Shown piece by piece: positions 59,014 through 64,000 of a DNA stretch of 64,000 nucleotides; positions within the stretch are counted from its first letter, which is position 1, and every line of letters begins with the position of its first letter. The notes below the pieces were generated by a model. It did no database searches. It had not been told where the DNA came from and saw only the letters and a list, made by a program, of their open reading frames with translations. Location: assembly GCA_021371965.1 (NCBI GenBank), contig JAJFVE010000148.1:1-64000 (forward strand), given 5' to 3'. The translations under genes were made by a program, and so were the position numbers. Source of the DNA: Planctomycetaceae bacterium (GTDB lineage: Bacteria > Planctomycetota > Phycisphaerae > SM23-33).

Positions 59014-62000
59014 CTACGAACTTACGGCCGCGAGTTTTTCGTCTACGCGCCAGGGGCGCAGGATGCCTTTGCTGTCGAGGTAGGCTTCGCAGCGGGTCAT
59101 CATGCCCGCGTCGTTGCTGTGGCCGTCGAACTGGAGGGTCAGGAACGGCTTGCCCGAGGCCAGCGTGACGAAGTGCTTGATGAACGAGTCGGGCCCGCAC
59201 TTGAAGTTGGTGATGTAGATGATGTGCAGGTTGTCGTGGCGGGCGACGATCTTGCCCGCGGCCAGGATCTTGCGCCCCAGGGCCCAGTACATCTGGGCGT
59301 TGATGCCGGTGACGTCCTCGCCTTCGGTGTCCAGGAAGTCTTGCGGGATGCAGTTGACGCCGTAGTTGTCGCGCAGCTTTGCGGCTACCGAGAGGTTCAC
59401 GCCCGCGTCGTGGATGTTGTACGGGCGGCCCAGCAGGACGATCCCCGGGGCGGCAGCGTTGGCCAGGTCGCGCATGGCGTGGCGTCCGGCCTGGAGGCGC
59501 CGGGCGGTGAAGGCGTCCTGGGCGGCGAAGGCGATTTCCAGCGCCTCGGCGATGCGGCGGCGGGTCAGTCCCAGCCGCTTGCCCAGCTCATGGGCGGTGA
59601 AGAAGTCGATGAACTCGCGGCGGACGAAGTCGCGTCCCTCGCGGAAGTGGATCGTCGGCGTGACGAAGCGGCGGCCCGCTTCTCGCAGGGCCGGGGCGCG
59701 CCGGGTGACAAACGGCAGCGTCTGGTGCCAGGGGCACAAGTGGGCCTCGGTGGCCAGCCACTGCGTGTCGCTGGAGATGATGTTGGGCATGAAGATGTAG
59801 TCGACGCCCTTGTCGGCCAGGTCGGCGACGTGGCCGTGAGCGACGATGATCGGGAAGCACGGCTCGGCCACGACGCTGGCCAGTCCGGCCTGCACGATCT
59901 TCTTGTTGGTGGGCTCCGAGAGCACCACCTGCATCCCCAGGTGCGACAGCAGCGTTCGCCACAGGGGCATCCACTCGATAGCGAACATCGTGTTGGGCAA
60001 CCCCACCCGCGGGCCCGTGGGCGTCGCGTCGGGCATGAACGAGTCGTCCATCATCCACTTGCGCCGCAGGGCCATCAGGTCTTCGATCACCGGCTTGGTG
60101 TGGCTGCGGGCGGCCTTGCGGTAGCGGTCCGAGCACTTGTCGCCCCAGTAGGTCTTGTCGCCCTCGACGTTGAACTCCTGGATCTGGCAGTGGTTCGAGC
60201 AGCCCTTGCACGTGAACTCGCGCAGCGAATAATCCACAGCCGCCATGTCATAGCCGCGGAAGTTGCTGGCCGGGGCGGCGTCCGCTTCGGCGGTGTCTCG
60301 CATGGTCACGTACATGCCGCCCAGGCTGGTCTGGCCGCCGCGGACCTTCGCGTGGCCGTTGGCGGTCATCTTGTCGCGTGCCAGCAGGGCCGAGCCGATG
60401 GCCCCGATCACGCCGTTGTGCGGCGGGACGATGATCTGCTTGCCGGTGACGGCCGCGAAGGCCGCCGCCACCGCGTCGTTGTATGCCGTGCCGCCCTGGA
60501 AGAAGATGCAGTTGCCGATCTTGCGTCCGCGGACGACGCGGTTGATGTAGTTGTAGACGACCGAATACGCCAGCCCGGCCACCAGGTCGGCCTTGGACGC
60601 CCCTCGCTGGAGGTAGCTGTTGACGTCGCGTTCCATGAACACGGTGCAGCGCTCGCCCAGGCGGATCGGCGCCGTGCTGGACATGGCCAGGGCGGCGAAC
60701 TCGTCCTTGATGGCGATGTCGAGTTCCTCGGCCCGCTCTTCGAGAAAGCTGCCCGTGCCGGCGGCGCAGGCCTCGTTCATCGTGAAGTCGACCACCACGC
60801 CGCGATCGAGCGAGATGTACTTGGAGTCCTGCCCGCCGATCTCGAAGATCGTGTCGGGCATGCGTCCGCCGAGCATGGTGCGGCCGACGTAGTTGGCGCC
60901 GGTCTTGTGGGCGGTGATCTCGTCGTTGACGGCGTCGGCGCCGATCAGCGCGCCGATGAGTTCGCGTCCCGAGCCGGTAGTGCCCACGCCGCGGATGTTC
61001 AGGCGGTCGCCCCACTGGGACTCGATCTCCTTCAGCGCCTCGGCGACGACCTCGATGGGCCGGCCCAGCGTGCGGGTGTAGATCTCGGCGACCATGCGAC
61101 CGGCGTCGTCGATGACCACGACATTGGTCGAGACGCTGCCGATGTCGATGCCCATGTACCCGTCGATGGGCCCGCGCGTGTAGTCGTGATGATAGCGCTG
61201 CACCTGGTCGCGCAGCAGCCGAACGTTGTCCAGGCTCAGCGGGGCGGCTGTGGGGAAAGTCCCGTGGGCGCTGTCGCTGGCGGCCTGGAGGTCCGAGAGG
61301 CGCGTCAGGGCGGTCCCGTCGGAGGCCTCGCCGGCCACCACGGCCGCGCCGATGGCGGGAACCTCGGCGAAGTGATCCGGGACGAGGAACTGCCCCGGAT
61401 CGAGATCGAAGACTTCGCGGATGGCCGCGACGACGGCCGAATTGGCCGCCACGCCACCGATGAGCACCACCGGGGGCTCGACCGGATGCGAGCGCACCAC
61501 CGCGGTGCGGAAGTTGCGGGCCACCGCCACGCACAGCCCGCCCAGCACTTCGGCGGGGGTGTAGCCTTTCTGCTGGGCGTGAATCATGTCGCTCTTGGCG
61601 AAGACGCTGCAGCGCCCCGCGACCTGCGCCGACCGTTGAGCGCCGGCCACCAGGGCCCCGATGTCCTCGATGCGATACTTCAACCGCCCGGCCTGCTGGT
61701 CGATGAACGAGCCGGTCCCGGCGGCGCAGTCGCCATTGGTGGCGTAGTCGACGATATCGCAGCCGCCGCTGCCTTGCTTAAGACGCAGGTACTTGCTGCT
61801 TTCGCCGCCGACCTCGAAAACCGTGCGGGCCTGAATCCCCAAGGCCCCGAGCCCCAGGGCGATGGCTTTGAACTCGTTGACGCGGCGGACGCCGAGCGTG
61901 GCGGCGGCGATCTTCGAGCCGCTGCCGGTCAGGCACACCGCGGCGACGTTCTCACTGCCGACGGTGCGGACGACCAGATCCATCAGTTCCTGCGCCGCCG

Positions 62001-62175
62001 CCAGCGGCTTGCCCCGCGTGCGCCGGTACGACGAGACGAAAACGCGACGCCCACTGTTGAGAGCGGATGCGGCCTCCGTCCAGTCGCCCGAGGCGATAAC
62101 GGCCGCGGGGTCGTCAAGGATGATCGCGGCGTTGGCGCTGACGGCGCCGATATCGATACCCACGTGGCATTTCAT
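59014..62175 (-). CDS. Very large BadF/BadG/HgdC-type 2-hydroxyacyl-CoA dehydratase activase-like protein
   Basis: A 1053-residue protein with two ASKHA-fold activase domains in tandem. The first starts VGIDIGAVSANAAII and has GGESSKYLRL and the cluster-binding CAAGTGSFIDQQ. The second starts MGIDIGSVSTNVVVID and has IGGQDSKYISLD and NEACAAGTGSFLEE. A cysteine motif FTCKGCSNHCQI follows near residue 700, then a DUF2229-like domain (LPNTMFAIEWMPLWRTLL, EPCFPIIVAHGHVADL) and an HgdB-like C-terminal part (YNIHDAGVNLSVAAKL, YITNFKCGPDSF). Classical activases use ATP to drive low-potential electron transfer to a dehydratase. Fused forms like this are widespread in anaerobes with unknown substrate. 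No separate dehydratase gene is in the window. ATG at 62175 is the family start. Confidence 0.85.
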   Translation of the reverse strand: MKCHVGIDIGAVSANAAIILDDPAAVIASGDWTEAASALNSGRRVFVSSYRRTRGKPLAAAQELMDLVVRTVGSENVAAVCLTGSGSKIAAATLGVRRVNEFKAIALGLGALGIQARTVFEVGGESSKYLRLKQGSGGCDIVDYATNGDCAAGTGSFIDQQAGRLKYRIEDIGALVAGAQRSAQVAGRCSVFAKSDMIHAQQKGYTPAEVLGGLCVAVARNFRTAVVRSHPVEPPVVLIGGVAANSAVVAAIREVFDLDPGQFLVPDHFAEVPAIGAAVVAGEASDGTALTRLSDLQAASDSAHGTFPTAAPLSLDNVRLLRDQVQRYHHDYTRGPIDGYMGIDIGSVSTNVVVIDDAGRMVAEIYTRTLGRPIEVVAEALKEIESQWGDRLNIRGVGTTGSGRELIGALIGADAVNDEITAHKTGANYVGRTMLGGRMPDTIFEIGGQDSKYISLDRGVVVDFTMNEACAAGTGSFLEERAEELDIAIKDEFAALAMSSTAPIRLGERCTVFMERDVNSYLQRGASKADLVAGLAYSVVYNYINRVVRGRKIGNCIFFQGGTAYNDAVAAAFAAVTGKQIIVPPHNGVIGAIGSALLARDKMTANGHAKVRGGQTSLGGMYVTMRDTAEADAAPASNFRGYDMAAVDYSLREFTCKGCSNHCQIQEFNVEGDKTYWGDKCSDRYRKAARSHTKPVIEDLMALRRKWMMDDSFMPDATPTGPRVGLPNTMFAIEWMPLWRTLLSHLGMQVVLSEPTNKKIVQAGLASVVAEPCFPIIVAHGHVADLADKGVDYIFMPNIISSDTQWLATEAHLCPWHQTLPFVTRRAPALREAGRRFVTPTIHFREGRDFVRREFIDFFTAHELGKRLGLTRRRIAEALEIAFAAQDAFTARRLQAGRHAMRDLANAAAPGIVLLGRPYNIHDAGVNLSVAAKLRDNYGVNCIPQDFLDTEGEDVTGINAQMYWALGRKILAAGKIVARHDNLHIIYITNFKCGPDSFIKHFVTLASGKPFLTLQFDGHSNDAGMMTRCEAYLDSKGILRPWRVDEKLAAVSS

Positions 62176-62332
62176 TCTTCGCTGGCTCCCACACCATCGA
62201 GAGACTACGGGCCGGGGAAAAGCGTCATCCGCCGGCACGGACTTCACAAGAAGCTTCCCCGCCGCAGGTTGGAATCCTCAAACCCAGCGACAGGACCTCG
62301 TATTCTATCCAGTCCGGCGGTGAAAGGGTCTT

Positions 62333-62376
62333 AAAAAATAGAACACCCGCCGGAAGGCATCCTGCCTTCCGGCGGG
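62333..62376 (-). terminator. Leftward intrinsic terminator or attenuator upstream of the activase gene
   Basis: A 13-bp perfect stem (CCCGCCGGAAGGC at 62346-62358 and GCCTTCCGGCGGG at 62364-62376) with a 5-base loop is followed, on the minus strand, by TGTTCTATTTTTT. There is no convincing minus-strand gene upstream of it. It would therefore act 160-200 bases before the activase start codon, as an attenuator, or end a short unrecognised RNA. Confidence 0.65.
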
Positions 62377-62627
62377 CGTCCGGAGCATGGAAGCAGAGGA
62401 AAAGAAAGCGGTACCAGTCAAAACATACTACGAAACCGGCAGGCCAAGGTTCGTCCGGGGCCAGGTTTTCCGATAGGCCTTTCCTGTATAGTCAAATCGG
62501 TCTGCGACTGATTGAACGGGCGCCGCCACGGCCACTAAAGTACCTGTGATAGCGGCATAATCGTCGCCTCGGGGTGCCGGAGGGCAAATTGAACCTGGGG
62601 GCATAATCAAAAGGAAGGGAACCGACT
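62377..62627. other. Divergent intergenic region upstream of the PEP-CTERM gene
   Basis: About 250 bp without a supported gene. It should hold the promoter of the PEP-CTERM gene and possibly that of a leader for the activase gene. AAGGAAGGGA at about 62611-62620 is the ribosome site of the PEP-CTERM gene. No -35/-10 pair or sigma54-type motif stands out. Confidence 0.4.
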
Positions 62628-63368
62628 ATGTTCAAATACGCTTTCTTGGTTATGGTATTCATGGCGTTCGCCAGCCCTCTGTTCGGGGCATTTTCGGGCT
62701 CTCTCGATTCCCAAACGGGAGGATTGTTGGGAACGGGATCGTGGGGCGCAGGGCCGTCGTCAATCGAATGGACAGTAACCGAGTTGACAGGCGGCACGTG
62801 GCAATACGATTACACCCTGACCGTGCCCAGCAAGAAGATCAAGAAGCTGATCCTGGAGACTTCGCCCACCTTCAGCGGGGCCGATCTGATCAGCCTCTCC
62901 AGCTCTCCGGCAGCCAAGAACAACAAGGTCAAGACCTTCAGTTCGCTGTCGAACCTTCCGCAGGACATCTACGGCCTGGGAACTTCGCCCGTCGGCAAGA
63001 CGCGGACGCTGGAGTACAGCTTTGAGACCACCGCGGCGCCCACCTGGGGCGACTTTTACGTCCAGGGGCCCAAAGAAACCGTCACCACGGGCAAGGGCCA
63101 GAACAAGCAGAAGTCCACGACGGACTTGGCGCTGTGGAACTCCGGGTTCATCGGCGGATCGCCGGATGTCGATCCGACGTCCGCGGCGGCCGACGGCTCG
63201 GTCGGAAACCACATCCTGGTTCCCGGCGGGTCCGACGGCGCCAACGGCGCCAACGGTGGCGGTGGCGGCGGGGTTGTTCCTGAACCGCTGACGCTGCTGG
63301 GAATCGGTCTGGCTGTGGCGGCAGCGGCGGGCAGACTCGTTCGCAGACGCAAAGCCCTGATAGCCTGA
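62628..63368 (+). CDS. PEP-CTERM surface/extracellular protein
   Basis: A 246-residue exported protein. An N-terminal signal peptide (residues 1-20, ending LFGA) is followed by a beta-rich body of about 170 residues (WQYDYTLTVPSKKIKKLILE). A Gly/Asn/Ser-rich linker (SDGANGANGGGGGG) leads to the sorting signal: VPEP, a hydrophobic helix (LLGIGLAVAAAAG) and a basic RRRK tail. Exosortase recognises this signal and transfers the protein to the cell surface or EPS. GGAAGGG precedes ATG 62628. An exosortase gene is not in the window; the EPS cluster at its left end is of a kind often linked to such systems. Confidence 0.88.
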   Translation: MFKYAFLVMVFMAFASPLFGAFSGSLDSQTGGLLGTGSWGAGPSSIEWTVTELTGGTWQYDYTLTVPSKKIKKLILETSPTFSGADLISLSSSPAAKNNKVKTFSSLSNLPQDIYGLGTSPVGKTRTLEYSFETTAAPTWGDFYVQGPKETVTTGKGQNKQKSTTDLALWNSGFIGGSPDVDPTSAAADGSVGNHILVPGGSDGANGANGGGGGGVVPEPLTLLGIGLAVAAAAGRLVRRRKALIA

Positions 63369-63381
63369 GCTCTTTGTCAAG

Positions 63382-63427
63382 AACAAGCAGGCGGCAGTGG
63401 CAAATCGCCCTGCCGCCTGCTTGTTTA
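63382..63427. terminator. Bidirectional intrinsic terminator
   Basis: A 16-bp stem (AACAAGCAGGCGGCAG at 63382-63397 and CTGCCGCCTGCTTGTT at 63410-63425) with a 12-base loop, followed by TTTATT-like sequence, lies between the convergent PEP-CTERM and fucosidase genes and can end both transcripts. Confidence 0.8.
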
Positions 63428-63485
63428 TTCCAGTGCGTGGGGGACACGGCGGTGAACAACGGCCGCCACTGGCACCGCGGCCGCC

Positions 63486-63998
63486 CTACAGCGCCGTCAT
63501 CGCCGGGCCGTCGAGGTCGATCGCCACCACGGTGTCGGGCGACAGGCGGTCGGCTTGGGAGGCGCTCACGCGGATCGTCTCTCCAGCCGTGCGCACATCG
63601 ACGCCGGCGGCGGTCAGGCTCGTGGCGCCGGTGATCTTGTGCTTGGGGGCCGGCAGCGTCAGCGTGTTCTCCGGCCAATCGAGGATGTGCAGGTAAATGC
63701 GGTTGCCCTTGCAGGTGGCGCAGCCCCATCCGGCCGGGGCGTATGGCCCGCCCATCGTGGCGTAGATGCTCTCGCCGGCGCGTTGGAGAAAGCGGCCGAC
63801 TTCGGCCAGCCGCTCGACCTTGCGCTGCTCGATGTCGCCGTCGGGGCCTGGGTCGAGGTTTAGCAGCAGGTTGCCGCCGCGCCCTGCCGTGCCGGCCAGC
63901 AGGTGGATAAGACCCCGCAGCGTGCGCATGTCCCAACCGGGTCGATAGCCCCACGAACCCGTCAGCGTGTCGCATCGCTCCCAGGGTCGACTGTTGTC
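63486..63998 (-). CDS. C-terminal part of a GH29-type alpha-L-fucosidase (5' end outside window)
   Basis: The frame is open to the right edge; 170 codons are visible. The sequence WERCDTLTGSWGYRPGW followed by a helical LIHLLAGTAGRGGNLLLNL and then DPGPDGDI matches the end of the GH29 catalytic barrel (the glycine-rich GGNLLLNxGPxxDG motif). The remaining ~100 residues form the usual C-terminal beta domain. GH29 enzymes hydrolyse alpha-linked fucose. The N-terminal half, including the nucleophile, is not in the window. The gene faces the PEP-CTERM gene and shares a terminator. Confidence 0.85.
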   Translation of the reverse strand, partial: DNSRPWERCDTLTGSWGYRPGWDMRTLRGLIHLLAGTAGRGGNLLLNLDPGPDGDIEQRKVERLAEVGRFLQRAGESIYATMGGPYAPAGWGCATCKGNRIYLHILDWPENTLTLPAPKHKITGATSLTAAGVDVRTAGETIRVSASQADRLSPDTVVAIDLDGPAMTAL

Positions 63999-64000
63999 GA

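Noticed and set aside
58576..62334. 1252-codon plus-strand open frame opposite the activase gene
   Set aside because: It is antisense to a protein with clear motifs; the translation is an Ala/Gly/Val/Arg/Asp/His-rich shadow without domains.
62428..62610. 60-codon minus-strand frame upstream of the activase terminator
   Set aside because: No ribosome site and no homology pattern; it overlaps the likely promoter region of the PEP-CTERM gene.

Overview
The window looks like chromosome from a GC-rich, free-living planctomycete, most likely of the Phycisphaerae type. The grounds are a VPEP-type PEP-CTERM surface protein, a formylglycine sulfatase, a DUF2961/GH172-like protein, a GH29 fucosidase tail, an FloA/NfeD membrane operon, a DUF4175 protein with an extreme Gly-Gln tract, and intergenic DNA full of nested palindromes and 7- or 9-bp periodic repeats. 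This assignment is inference from gene content. No rRNA, tRNA or CRISPR array was seen.

Layout. Bases 1-17168 form one rightward exopolysaccharide (EPS) cluster of short gaps and overlaps: a Wzz/GumC chain-length protein (5' cut), a CpsD-like ATPase with a degenerate P-loop, a Wzy-like polymerase/ligase, a Wzx-like flippase, a GT2, three GT4 enzymes, a class II asparagine synthase homologue, two radical SAM proteins, a phosphoglycosyl transferase and two TPR proteins. After a repeat-rich gap come a small HTH-like gene (17791-18459) and, leftward, a three-gene type III restriction-modification operon (24645 to 19046) with an unusual membrane protein between Mod and Res. Bases 25209-31509 are leftward housekeeping genes: gatC-gatA, gatB, a coiled-coil membrane protein and an aminotransferase. 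Bases 31797-37987 run rightward: a double DUF1540 protein, a HicB-like protein, a PAS histidine kinase and the DUF4175 protein.

Bases 38504-47580 are leftward: a DUF2961 protein and a secreted glycoside-hydrolase-like protein, then NfeD protease-NfeD-FloA-small membrane protein, an SGNH hydrolase and a small membrane protein. At 47667-48865 lies a PIN toxin with a 56-residue partner and an HEXXH protease. Next come an oxidoreductase (leftward) and an Rrf2-sulfite reductase-APS reductase operon (50732-53337), which should supply reduced sulfur. A two-helix membrane protein, a sulfatase, a large secreted multidomain protein, a ParE-type toxin with antitoxin, a very large 2-hydroxyacyl-CoA dehydratase activase-like protein, a PEP-CTERM protein and the end of a fucosidase complete the window.

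The intergenic DNA is as informative as the genes. A ~309-bp palindrome-rich element occurs twice in opposite orientation (18690-18998 and 38030-38338). Two other nested-palindrome elements lie at 45340-45528 and 55768-56060, and the short periodic repeats often abut stop codons. The best candidates for under-described biology are the membrane protein inside the type III RM operon, the PIN/small protein/metalloprotease trio, the radical SAM and asparagine synthase enzymes inside the EPS cluster, and the repeat families.
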